Positions 1-7,047 of a stretch of 30,073 nt of DNA are shown one piece after another (the stretch's first letter is position 1; each line of letters starts with the position of its first letter). This DNA comes from Bacillota bacterium (GTDB taxonomy: Bacteria > Bacillota > Clostridia > Clostridiales > Clostridiaceae): the NCBI GenBank assembly GCA_023435985.1, contig JAEZKY010000141.1, forward strand, positions 1 through 30,073, in the 5' to 3' direction. Under the pieces are notes generated by a model that saw nothing but the letters and a program-made list of their open reading frames with translations, did no database searches and was not told the DNA's origin. A program made the translations under genes and the position numbers.

Positions 1-485
1 ACTACAGTTGCAGGTACTGTAATAGTAACTGTTCCTGAAGGTGGAATATCACCAACATTAACTACTATTTTGGAAGCACTTGAACTCGAATCAACTGTAC
101 CTTGAGTAGTTGTTATTTCACTAGGCATAAATTGAATATGATTTGGAGCACTATCATTAATTACTACTGCTTTCGCTGTTTTTGAACCTGTATTAGTAAC
201 CACTATGGTGTAAGTAAAAGTATCACCTACCCATACAGATTTCACACTGGCTGTTTTTACAACGCTTAATGTAGTGTCAGGCACTCCATTAAATATAATC
301 GAAACATCACCGCCAGCATTATTAGTATTATCACCTTTTGCATATGCAATATTAACTATAGCACCTGCTCCTGTGGTAGTTCCTCCATTATTAACACCGC
401 TATTTGCTGTTACATTCACTGCACATGATGCACTTAAGTTACTTCCATCATGTAATTGCAGTTATTGTTGCTGTTCCTGGGCCTA
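1..485 (-). pseudogene. Big2/DUF11 repeat surface protein, internal fragment running off the left edge
   Basis: Reading leftwards, the minus strand is open from about 449 to base 1 with no stop. It encodes a DUF11-type repeat: a segment with VWVGDTFTYTIVVTNTGSKT, then a VINDSAPNHIQF stretch and GDIPPSGTVTITVPATV, the usual pattern of these extracellular beta-sandwich repeats. Just upstream (about 483-451) the next frame reads GPGTATITAIT, then TGA; the match resumes in the other frame as DGSNLSASCAVNVTA. Together these make the end of a bacterial Ig-like (Big2) domain interrupted by a frameshift near 450. There is no start, signal peptide or anchor in the window. The 5' side runs straight into a truncated serine recombinase, so this is the 3' remainder of a surface protein gene cut at the junction. 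Domain call from visible sequence; role as a surface protein is inferred. Confidence 0.6.
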
Positions 486-1150
486 TGACACACTGCCTTT
501 ACTATGGTCTGTTCCACTGTGCCACTTCCGTCTAGTTAATGTACCACCGCAAAAACCACATTCAAGCATATAACTAAACGCATATAGTCTACTGAATTTT
601 TCCCTTTTAATATTTCCGTCACTAATTTTAATCCTGTTTTGATTCCTTTTTTCTAAAATTGCCTGTGCCTTTTCAAAAGTTTCTTCATTAATAATAGCTT
701 CGTGGTGGTCTCTAATATAAAATTTATCTTCTTCGCCAAAGTTATCTAGTCTTCTCTTCGAAATTGGGTCAACAGTAAAAGTCTTTCCCATAAGCAAATC
801 GCCTTTATATTTCTCGTTTTTAATTATTCCAATTACAGTTGATTGTGCCCATGAACTGCTTCCATATCTTGTTTTATATCCAAGATTCTCTAATTCTTTA
901 CCTATTACTGAACCTCCAGCACCCTCAATATATCGATTGAAAATATATTCTACAATTTTAGATTCTTCTTCATTTACAGTTATCGTCTTATCCTCTGGAT
1001 GATAGTCATACCCTAAGCATCCTTAAAATCCAACTAATTCACCGCATTTCATTTTCATTTTAAGCCCCTTTTTTACATTCGCAGATATATTTTCAACTTC
1101 TTGTTGCTCTACAGAGCTAAGAACTACAAGAAGTAATTCCCCATCCATTA
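483..1150 (-). pseudogene. Large serine recombinase, C-terminal remnant with internal stop and lost catalytic domain
   Basis: The reading frame carries hallmarks of a large serine recombinase (Tn4451 TnpX / Tn5397 TndX type): a tail of the resolvase domain (MDGELLLVVLSSVEQQEVENI), then the recombinase domain with GCLGYDYHPEDK and WAQSTVIGIIKNEKYKGD, and the start of the zinc ribbon (CGFCGGTLTRRKWHSGT). The N-terminal domain with the nucleophilic serine is missing; the frame instead fuses to a sigma-like N-terminus at about 1150. A TAA at 1025-1023 breaks the frame between GELVGF and GCLGY, where relatives usually have a sense codon such as Gln, so a CAA-to-TAA change is likely. The 3' end stops at 483 just after the first zinc-ribbon cysteines, so the second half of the ribbon and the coiled-coil region are absent. 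It cannot catalyse integration. In Tn5397-like elements the equivalent gene lies at the element end, which fits its place here. Confidence 0.8.
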
Positions 1151-1285
1151 AATCAGAAAATGAAAATTCATTCCTAAAATGTCTGAAAATATCTCTGTAA
1201 TACTTCTTTTGTTCGTACTTTATGACTTTCTTTGTAATACAATCAAATTGAGCTTCTATTGCCTTTTCAAAAAAGATGATTGCAT
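1151..1285 (-). pseudogene. Sigma-70-like regulator of Tn916 Orf7 type, frameshifted N-terminal fragment
   Basis: An ATG at 1285 is preceded by GGGGGTGAATTT, a good ribosome-binding site. The ATG frame reads MQSSFLKRQ and stops. Adding one T in the T-run near 1270 puts it in the frame that reads KAIEAQFDCITKKVIKYEQ and RDIFRHFRNEFSFSDL, which resembles the start of Orf7-type sigma-like regulators of conjugative transposons. That frame then passes without interruption into the serine recombinase remnant at about 1150. So the gene carries a 1-base deletion and has lost its sigma region 4. In intact elements these proteins help activate the excision and integration genes. Family assignment is from memory of the N-terminal pattern, so moderate. 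Confidence 0.55.
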
Positions 1286-1289
1286 AAAT

Positions 1290-1484
1290 TCACCCCCTTT
1301 CCGTCACGGCGTGGTTGAGGTTTTCCCTCTCTCCTCTTTCCGCACCGTAGCTACCTACGGAGGTGAGTATTGTTGCATTTTCAAAAAAATTTTCTACAAA
1401 AATCTTCAGTATTGAAAAAAGCACAAAAACAGTCTGACGAATCTGCTTTTGTGCTTTTTTTTGTAAAATAATGAAATATTTCAT
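1290..1484 (-). CDS. 64 aa leader-type ORF overlapping an intrinsic terminator, upstream of the sigma-like gene
   Basis: The ATG at 1484 has an AGGAGG at 1498-1493 with 8 bases of spacing, among the best ribosome-binding sites in the window. The predicted peptide begins MKYFIILQKKAQKQIRQTVF, is basic then hydrophobic, and ends ERGERENLNHAVTERG. Its TGA at 1292-1290 overlaps the ribosome-binding site of the sigma-like gene, whose ATG is at 1285, so translation of the two would be coupled. Codons 10-25 lie inside a strong hairpin with a T-run (1414-1460). That arrangement is what one expects of a transcription attenuator in which ribosome movement through the leader opens the terminator, as known upstream of tet(M). 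The peptide itself has no recognisable domain. The start and spacing are seen; the attenuation role is inferred. Confidence 0.45.
   Translation of the reverse strand: MKYFIILQKKAQKQIRQTVFVLFSILKIFVENFFENATILTSVGSYGAERGERENLNHAVTERG
1414..1460 (-). terminator. Intrinsic terminator/attenuator inside the leader ORF
   Basis: The arms AAAAAAGCACAAAA (1415-1428) and TTTTGTGCTTTTTT (1447-1460) are perfectly complementary around an 18-base loop. A T-run follows on either strand, so it could act both ways. On the minus strand it lies within codons of the leader ORF and upstream of the sigma-like fragment. Confidence 0.65.
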
Positions 1485-1554
1485 GACAGCTACCTCCTAA
1501 TAGCCGCCATTCATTAAAATGATAACCTAATAATTTTTTATGTATTTGCGTAAA

Positions 1555-1589
1555 TAAAAAAACGACGGCTTTAATACAAAACCGTCGTC
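1555..1589 (-). terminator. Rho-independent terminator
   Basis: On the minus strand the stem ACGACGG (1588-1582) pairs with CCGTCGT (1568-1562) and is followed at once by a run of T residues (1561-1555). It would end transcripts coming from above 1590. No intact gene is visible immediately upstream, so it probably belonged to a gene now lost from 1600-1930. Confidence 0.7.
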
Positions 1590-1954
1590 TGGATAAATAC
1601 ATTTAATTGAACGCATAAAAGTGATACTGCCAAAACACTGTTTTTTTATCTGCCGTGTGACAGTATAGCTGTTGACAAGGAGCACATACATGGGCAGAAA
1701 TGGATGAATACTGGAAATTATTATTTCTAAATCGATATTACCTAATGTATCATATGTTATATGTATCCACTCCAACTCACTACTGAAAAAATCAGATGGT
1801 GTTAATTACATTTAAAGACTGGATAATAAATAATTGTAATTTCGTAATGCTTGTTTTAACTGTCCATAACTTCAATTACTATTGTTGTTATCATTAGTTT
1901 TTTCTCTATTAATTCTTGCTTTGTCTATCACGTACCATCTCCTAAATTATATTA

Positions 1955-1986
1955 TTAAAGAAAACCTGCCACAAAAAGGCAGGTTA
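1955..1986 (-). terminator. Rho-independent terminator following a riboswitch-like leader
   Basis: The arms AACCTGCC and GGCAGGTT (1979-1986 and 1964-1971) enclose a 7-base loop. On the minus strand TTTTCTTTAAT follows. It lies directly after the c-di-GMP-I-like element (about 2100-1988) and before an AGGAG sequence near 1935, the normal layout of a riboswitch expression platform. Confidence 0.65.
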
Positions 1987-1987
1987 C

Positions 1988-2100
1988 TTAATAATTCGTA
2001 GCAGCAGATAGTCTGTTACAATGAATTTTACACCGTAGCGCCTTTTATCTTTGCATCCCTACGTTTGGATAGGTTTTCCATTACTAATTCAATTATTAAT
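1988..2100 (-). promoter_or_regulatory. Candidate c-di-GMP-I (GEMM)-like riboswitch aptamer
   Basis: Read on the minus strand, the segment has an AAAACC, then a short hairpin (CCTA...TAGG), then GGGATGCAAAG. This matches the order AAACC-hairpin-GG-GAYGCAAAG that marks class I c-di-GMP riboswitches. A following arm can pair GATA with TATC, and outer flanks TTAGTAAT and ATTATTAA pair with one G-U to close the element. An intrinsic terminator follows within a few bases. The 3' receptor and closing region do not match the family well from memory, so this may be a divergent or decayed copy. No intact gene lies behind it: the next in-frame stretch after the AGGAG near 1935 encodes only about 16 codons. 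Covariance-model scoring would settle it. Confidence 0.4.
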
Positions 2101-2205
2101 TCAAACAAATAAGCAAAACCGCTGGTACTTAATTACAAATCGGTAAACCAATGTCTTATTACCATTTTAGTACTCGTTCAATAACTGTATAAGTAATAAT
2201 ACAGG

Positions 2206-2562
2206 TCAATTTCTTTGCTCTACATATTCTGCAATAGTTCCATCAAAGTGTTTTACTATCATATTTTTTCCTGTAGGAGTTTCCTTAATATCTTTAATTA
2301 TCACAGAACCGTTTTTTAATAAAAAATCCTTAAATAATATTACAGAATCAACCAAAAGAGTTAATTTTGTGTTTTTAAAAGACTTTAACACTTCGTCCGA
2401 ACCGCATATAATTAAGATACTGCCTACTTGCGCCAGTTCTAGGTGAAACTGCACATGCTTAAATCTCATGTTACACTTCTCACCCAGTAAGTTTTCATAG
2501 AATGTTATAGTCTGATCTATTTCATTTACATAGATTCGATTTAAAATCTGTTGAATTTTCAT
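2206..2562 (-). CDS. VOC (glyoxalase/bleomycin-resistance fold) family protein
   Basis: A small protein of about 118 aa with the beta-alpha-beta-beta-beta layout of the vicinal oxygen chelate family: an N-terminal NRIYVNEIDQTITFYENLLG, the conserved 'pair then Tyr/Phe-E-x-x-LG' opening, then FHLELAQVGSILIICG and a C-terminal IVKHFDGTIAEYVE with the metal-position glutamate typical of the last strand. Members bind or modify small molecules or act as antibiotic-binding proteins; the substrate cannot be told. I chose the second ATG (2562): AAGGAG at 2576-2571 is only 2 bases from the first ATG (2568) but 8 from the second. It follows the MATE pump by 73 bases and may be the last gene of the TetR-controlled cassette. 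Confidence 0.75.
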   Translation of the reverse strand: MKIQQILNRIYVNEIDQTITFYENLLGEKCNMRFKHVQFHLELAQVGSILIICGSDEVLKSFKNTKLTLLVDSVILFKDFLLKNGSVIIKDIKETPTGKNMIVKHFDGTIAEYVEQRN

Positions 2563-2635
2563 TTTCATTTCTCCTTCAATTTCTATATAATTTCCTTATA
2601 TTTTTAGTAATATTTTTTATTATCAAGTATAATGA

Positions 2636-4030
2636 TTACGACAACTTGTCCGTTACTTCCGATTTTGCGTCAAATGCTTGTACATTGGCGGAATGCTTAA
2701 TTTCTCCATTCAGTTTTATTGCTAAAATTCCCATGATGATAATCGTGATAGCGTCGGCAATTGGTTGAGCAGCTATAACTCCATTTAATCCTATAAATTT
2801 TGGCAGCATCAAAATAATAGGAATAAAAAACACGGCCTGGCGCCCGGCGCAAAGTACCCAGCCGCCTAATGGTTTACCAAGTGCCATAAAGAACATACAG
2901 TAAATTGCTTCCATGCCATAGAAAATGTATGTAATAATATTGATACGAAGAGCAAATGAGCCAATTTCTATGACAGCCGCATCATTCGTTGTAAATAACG
3001 AAATAACAGACTCTGGAAATAATATCATAAGTAACGTCATTAAAACACAGAAAATGGTAGTCCATTTTACTGCAATCTTTGTTGCACTTTGTAACCGGTC
3101 ATATTGTCCAGCACCATAATTATATCCAGCAACAGGCTGAAAGCCTTTTGCAAAACCAAATACTGCATAGATACCCATAGAAATTACACGAGTCACGATT
3201 CCCATAGCAGCAATTATGGAATCGCCATATGGCTGCGCCGCCATATTGGTTAAACTAATTGCAACACTGGTTGCAAGCTGAAAAACAAGTATTCCTATTC
3301 CAACTTTAAAAATTTCTTTGAAAATCTTACTTTCAAATTGGATATCTTTTGGAGAAAACCGAAAGACACTTTTTTTCTTTAATATGTAGAACAAATACAT
3401 AATAGATGTAACGATTTGAGCAACGGCCGTTGCTACAGCAGCCCCTATAATCCCCATATGCAAACTATAAATGAAAACAGGGGCAAATATGACATTAAGT
3501 CCAGCTCCAAGGAGCATGGCAGTCATCGAAACTTTAACCGCACCTTCACTTGAAGTAATATTGTTCATAGTAACATTAAATATATTGAAAATTGAACTGA
3601 CTATATAGATCATGGCATATTGTTTTGCATAAGGAAAAATTGTTCCCGTTGCACCTAAGCCCCATATCACTTTATCTAGAAAGCACTCTAACAGAATTAT
3701 TACAACAGCCCCAATGCAAAGGCTAAAATAAAGAGCAGTAGAAGCCACATGACCTGCTTCTTCATTTTTTCTCTCACCCAATAGTCTTGATATATACGCC
3801 GCTGCCCCTCCCCCAAACATAACTGCTATACCAACAATTGCTTGACCAAGAGGAAATGCAATGGATATTGCTCCCATTTGACTAGTCCCAAGTCCCCCAA
3901 CAAAGTAAGCATCAATCAAATTGTAAGCCCCTGTTACAAGCATGCCGATCATTGTTGGCAAACCCATTTTCAATAAAAGTTGCTGAATTGGTGCTTCCCT
4001 AAGCATAATGATACGTTCTTCCTTGTTCAT
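2636..4030 (-). CDS. MATE family multidrug efflux transporter
   Basis: The 464 aa length, about twelve membrane segments and two pseudo-symmetric halves fit the multidrug and toxic compound extrusion family. The N-terminus (LLLKMGLPTMIGMLVTGAYN, then LIDAYFVGGLG) is typical of clostridial MepA/NorM-like members, as is PVAGYNYGAGQ near residue 285, the start of the second half. It would export cationic drugs or metabolites in exchange for Na+ or H+ across the cell membrane. AAGGAGG precedes the ATG at a good distance. It lies 46 bases behind the broken cation transporter in the same direction and is probably read from the TetR-bracketed promoter near 5650. It is complete; the substrate is unknown. 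Confidence 0.9.
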   Translation of the reverse strand: MNKEERIIMLREAPIQQLLLKMGLPTMIGMLVTGAYNLIDAYFVGGLGTSQMGAISIAFPLGQAIVGIAVMFGGGAAAYISRLLGERKNEEAGHVASTALYFSLCIGAVVIILLECFLDKVIWGLGATGTIFPYAKQYAMIYIVSSIFNIFNVTMNNITSSEGAVKVSMTAMLLGAGLNVIFAPVFIYSLHMGIIGAAVATAVAQIVTSIMYLFYILKKKSVFRFSPKDIQFESKIFKEIFKVGIGILVFQLATSVAISLTNMAAQPYGDSIIAAMGIVTRVISMGIYAVFGFAKGFQPVAGYNYGAGQYDRLQSATKIAVKWTTIFCVLMTLLMILFPESVISLFTTNDAAVIEIGSFALRINIITYIFYGMEAIYCMFFMALGKPLGGWVLCAGRQAVFFIPIILMLPKFIGLNGVIAAQPIADAITIIIMGILAIKLNGEIKHSANVQAFDAKSEVTDKLS

Positions 4031-4075
4031 AATAAAAACCTCCTTAAATTTATTATTTTAATGTATCAATTAGTA

Positions 4076-4549
4076 TTAAATCGTTGTATTACTCTTTGAA
4101 TGTAAGGATGCTATTACAAGCTTAGTAATTACTCTATAATTGCTATCAATTGAAGTTATTGCTTTATCCATAGCTTCCTGAATTTGATTTTCCTTTTTCT
4201 GCAGCTTCTTAGAACCTGAAAGTACTAAGATGACATTCGTGTACAAACCCGATTTTACAATCCTCAGGCTCTTAATTTTCGAATTCAATTTGAACTCTTG
4301 AATTGCCTGTCCAGCCTTTTTTGATATCATGTCATGAATAGCGTGATCGTCAACTAAGAAATCTGTTTCTATAGTAACATCACAGCCAATTTCCAAGTAA
4401 AGCCTATAAGTAATTTCATTGGCAATGTGATTTAAGATAATATTATTTTCTTCGTCCCATCCTTCAATGTGCATCGAAACTACATAACTACCAAGACCAT
4501 AATCATGAATAATTAAATTATTTATTCCCTTAACTTCCAGATAATGCAT
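4076..4549 (-). pseudogene. Cation diffusion facilitator, C-terminal cytosolic part (behind a TAA)
   Basis: This frame is the same frame as the upstream membrane part and holds the cytosolic ferredoxin-like domain of CDF transporters: VKGINNLIIHDYGLGSYVVS corresponds to the family's 'V.GI.DLI.HDYGPG..F.S.H' stretch, followed by MHIEGW, IANEITYRLYLEIGCDVTIE and FLVDDH. The ATG at 4549 (MHYLEVKG) has no clear ribosome-binding site, and the residues before it (SPDKDLVDRITSVA) are still recognisably CDF-like, so this is a continuation and not a separate gene. Extra sequence after residue 65 is usual for the long clostridial CDF type. Without the membrane half it would not transport. Confidence 0.75.
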
Positions 4550-4591
4550 AGCTACTGATGTGATTCTGTCAACTAAATCTTTATCTGGAGA

Positions 4592-5230
4592 TTAATCCAG
4601 CAGCCTTTCTACAATTTCGAACATAGCTTTTAAGCGTGAAAACATAATGAAAACAGAAACTAGCAGCCCGCACCAGCCATCAATTTTCCATCTAGTAAAA
4701 CACTGTACAACGAGTGAGATTACAATAAATGCTGTGGCAACCATATCGCTAATACAGTCAGCAGCTGTGGCTTTCATTGCAGAAGAATTTATTTTATTTG
4801 CAATATTCTTGTTGTAAATAAACATATACAATTTAACAAGAATTGAGCAAATAAGCAGAATTAATATCAGAACATTAAATTCTATATTTTGGGGATAACG
4901 AATTGATTCAATTGAATGTTTAGCCAACTCACCGCCCATTGTCAGTACAGCAAGAGCGGATAAAAATCCCATAAGCCATTCATAACGTCCATGCCCAAAT
5001 GAATGACCGATACCAGCTAGACAAAAGCCGAAAAAATAAGCCGCTGAAGTACCTGCATCCGCTAAATTATTGAAGCCATCTGCTACAATTGCTGCTGACC
5101 CGCTTATCAGCCCAGCAGACAATTTAATTATGAATAAAATAATGTTTAATAAGATTCCAACAATACTGCAGAGCTTCGCATAAAACTTCTGCACAGATGA
5201 AGATGTAGTATTTTCATAATCCTTTATCAA
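4592..5230 (-). pseudogene. Cation diffusion facilitator, N-terminal membrane part, ended by TAA
   Basis: The 212 aa hold the membrane domain of a CDF metal exporter: IVGILLNIILFIIKLSAGLI (TM1), then the first metal-site motif in IVADGFNNLADAG, the family marker FGHGRYEWLMGF after TM2, and the second metal site in AADCISDMVATA. It ends ERLLD-TAA; the same frame goes on at once as SPDKDLVDRI. Relatives read LLGEAPDPELV, so the stop replaces a Glu-type codon (GAA to TAA). The start is weak: only a TTG at 5230 without a good site, and upstream residues (LLAR, LLIKDYENT) still look homologous. An ATA at about 5257 stands where an ATG would suit the AGGAG before it, reached by one frameshift. Both observations suggest decay at the 5' end too. 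Confidence 0.75.
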
Positions 5231-5600
5231 TAAACGAGCCAGTAAAGATACCCTTTATCGCCTCTTCTCCTTTCTTTCCCAATGCATTTTTTATTGCTTC
5301 AAACGTTTCATTAATCAATATATGTTACATACGACAAGCATCTTTTTCTGCCGTTTATGATGTGATTGCCAGATATCTAATTTAAAAATTGCGCACAGTA
5401 TAATTTCACTCATAAATCTTATTTGCAAATTACAGTCCGTCCTCATTAAAACACACATTATTTTATTAACTTCAACATAATTAAATTGATTTTTAATTTC
5501 TTATCATATGTCATATACACTATTTTGCATATCCCATTTACTTTGCTATGTCTATCTTCACAAGTTTATAAATCATCAAAATCATTTTTAGGTAATCCCC
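5231..5600 (-). pseudogene. Heavily decayed flavodoxin-like gene (tentative)
   Basis: The 370 bases between the promoter and the cation transporter have no open gene, but pieces in shifting frames look like a clostridial flavodoxin. There is an ATG near 5585 with GGGG upstream, reading MILMIYKLV and KIDIAK (compare an FMN-binding start of the MKTLIIY type), then VYMTYDKKLK, LKLIK and CVF, and RTDCN followed in another frame by ANKIYE (compare the SGRTD...FANKI part of such proteins). Several stops and frameshifts separate them. A frame ending KKGEEAIKGIFTGSFIDKGL overlaps the transporter start. This is pattern matching by eye on short pieces and may be wrong. Confidence 0.3.
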
Positions 5601-5616
5601 TTCTTATCAGTCTAGT

Positions 5617-5682
5617 TGAATAAATTTATTCACTCATATAATAGCATGATGTGTTTGGGGTGTCAATGAGTAAATTTATTCA
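5617..5682 (-). promoter_or_regulatory. Minus-strand promoter bracketed by two TetR-type palindromic operators
   Basis: On the minus strand TTGACA (5666-5661) and TATTAT (5643-5638) are 17 bases apart, a near-consensus sigma-A promoter. Directly upstream of the -35 lies TGAGTAAATTTATTCA (5667-5682, one mismatched pair) and directly downstream of the -10 lies TGAATAAATTTATTCA (5617-5632, perfect palindrome). Their centres are 50 bp apart. The promoter points at the flavodoxin-like relic, cation transporter and MATE pump. The adjacent TetR gene is the obvious repressor; a related site lies at its own promoter. Confidence 0.75.
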
Positions 5683-5757
5683 TTCAAAATTTCTAAAAAT
5701 ACACCTGATAGTCAAAAGGCTTTCATGTGCATCTTCTACAATTTTCTATAAATGTTT

Positions 5758-6405
5758 TTAATCTTCTTTCATTCTTAAAACACGCATAAACATATCCATA
5801 GTAAAATCAAAGAATGAAAGCATATATTCTTGTGTATTTTTTGTTGGCATTTCTTCATGAAATGTGTGTACCAGTCCAAAAATTAAAAATTTAGCGGTAC
5901 TAGATATATTGCTGCAATGAAAAACATTTTCATTTACTCCTTGTTCTATGATTGGAATAATCACAGAAATCCATTGATTCGCAACATTATCCAAAAGGAT
6001 AGACCTTATTTCTGATCCCTCATTGTATCTGGATTCAAATTCATGGTGATCAACTGAAAAATCAAGCATACGTTTTATTACAAGATTAACTTTATCAATA
6101 GCAGTGACATCCTGTGATATTGGGATTTTTATTTTTTCTACAGCTTGCATAGCATAATATTCAGATGTTGCCGCAAAAAGTTCAGTTTTTGACTTAAAAT
6201 ATCGATAACATAACCCCGGCGATACATTCATCTTTTCTGATATGTCTTGGATTGTGGTATCTTCATAACCTTTTTCAGAAAATAGTTTCAATGCGGTTTC
6301 TATTATTTCTTGTCGGCGTTCATCCGGTTCCTTTGATATACGTATTTTACGGGAACGATCATTTGACCTTTCCTTTTTTAATGTTTTATCTTGTGATAAT
6401 GCCAT
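5758..6405 (-). CDS. TetR/AcrR family transcriptional repressor
   Basis: The 215 aa protein has a lysine/arginine-rich N-terminal extension of about 25 residues, then a TetR DNA-binding domain: RRQEIIETALKLFSEKGYED, TTIQDISEKMNVSPGLCYRYF and KSKTELF (about residues 30-78), with the usual recognition-helix pattern 'S.G..Y.YF.SK..L'. The remaining helical part, with no recognised ligand motif, would bind the inducer, probably a substrate of the linked efflux genes. GGAGG stands 7 bases from the ATG. It is co-oriented with and just upstream of the cassette it probably controls. TGAAT-n6-ATTCA sites at its own promoter and at 5617-5682 support autoregulation and control of the pump genes. Confidence 0.9.
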   Translation of the reverse strand: MALSQDKTLKKERSNDRSRKIRISKEPDERRQEIIETALKLFSEKGYEDTTIQDISEKMNVSPGLCYRYFKSKTELFAATSEYYAMQAVEKIKIPISQDVTAIDKVNLVIKRMLDFSVDHHEFESRYNEGSEIRSILLDNVANQWISVIIPIIEQGVNENVFHCSNISSTAKFLIFGLVHTFHEEMPTKNTQEYMLSFFDFTMDMFMRVLRMKED

Positions 6406-6437
6406 ATATGTACCTCCGTTGAGTATTACTTTTTCAG

Positions 6438-6481
6438 TGAATGAATATATTCATTATTATCTATTTACACTTTGTTGTCAA
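6438..6481 (-). promoter_or_regulatory. tetR-type gene promoter with overlapping operator
   Basis: TTGACA (6481-6476) and AATAAT (6458-6453) are 17 bases apart on the minus strand. TGAATGAATATATTCA (6438-6453) touches the -10 and has the same TGAAT-n6-ATTCA frame as the two operators near 5650; a perfect 16-bp palindrome AATGAATATATTCATT lies two bases further in. This fits repression of the regulator by its own product. Confidence 0.65.
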
Positions 6482-6804
6482 GTAATTAGCTTTAATAATG
6501 ATATATCAAATCAAATGCATCGCCTTGTATTTTTTAATTCTAGTGATGATCTGTCCTCCTAAAATTATGGCTATAAAATGTCCAAGAGTCCATTGGTACC
6601 ATCATGAGTTTAGATTGGCTTGAATTGCTCTTTTTACTCTGTTTGATAGAAAAACGCAAAACACTCATTGAAATTATATCATTTTCAAAAAAACGATTAA
6701 ATGATTTAATAGATATAAAAATGTGTTAATTGTTATACGGAATTTTATAGGGCATTAAGCGGAGCAGTTTGGGAAGTGGCTAAAACATACTCTACATTAA
6801 CTAT

Positions 6805-6909
6805 CTAAATTACAATGATTTCAAAATTCAAAACCATTTCAATGGCATTCTCATCGCTATCACCAGCGGCTACAATTACATCAAACTGTAAGTTCTTATT
6901 TTTCTTCAT
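6805..6909 (-). pseudogene. Truncated Orf8-like (HTH, conjugative transposon) N-terminal fragment
   Basis: The ATG at 6909 has AGGAGG upstream at a good distance. The 34 aa product reads MKKNKNLQFDVIVAAGDSDE then NAIEMVLNFEIIVI. The opening resembles the small helix-turn-helix proteins of Tn916-type elements that begin 'MK..K.L.F..I..A..GD..A...VLRHYE', so it looks like the first third of such a protein with the rest lost. In intact elements that gene lies next to the sigma-like gene and the excision genes. Here it is 5.6 kb upstream of the sigma-like fragment with the TetR cassette between. The match is short, and the fragment may not be translated to any purpose. Confidence 0.45.
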
Positions 6910-7047
6910 ACTCTGATTCCTCCTAAAAAAAAGAAATATTCAAAGCTTTCTATTGCTTTAAATACTCCTTTTCTTTCTTATACAATTAAATATATATTTA
7001 ATTTTTATTTTGGTTTATTGTTATTTTTTACAAAATTCTTTTATTAC

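Larger units (their letters stand above)
1499..2205. other. Gene-poor stretch with regulatory relics
   Basis: No convincing gene lies here. It holds, on the minus strand, the riboswitch-like leader, its terminator, an AGGAG near 1935 followed by a GTG-started reading frame of about 16 codons, an imperfect inverted repeat (ATACTGCCA at 1624-1632 with TGACAGTAT at 1658-1666) and a second terminator near 1560. The open frames at 1381-1602 and 1527-1775 lack ribosome-binding sites and run over hairpins, so I leave them out. The simplest reading is a riboswitch-controlled gene that has been deleted between its leader and its terminator. Confidence 0.5.

Noticed and set aside
274..573. Plus-strand open frame of 99 codons at the left edge
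   Set aside because: It is the complement of the DUF11/Big2 and recombinase coding sequence and Pro/Leu-rich as expected of an antisense shadow.
1624..1666. Inverted repeat as an insertion-sequence or attachment site
   Set aside because: The 9-bp arms carry a mismatch, no transposase or target duplication is near, and the region is mostly relics.
1527..1775. Minus-strand open frame of 82 codons
   Set aside because: It has no ribosome-binding site and runs through the terminator at 1562-1588; the product resembles nothing known.
6734..6809. Plus-strand stretch reading YTEFYRALSGAVWEVAKTYS
   Set aside because: It looks protein-like but has no start or ribosome-binding site, is only 24 codons long and ends at once; probably chance.
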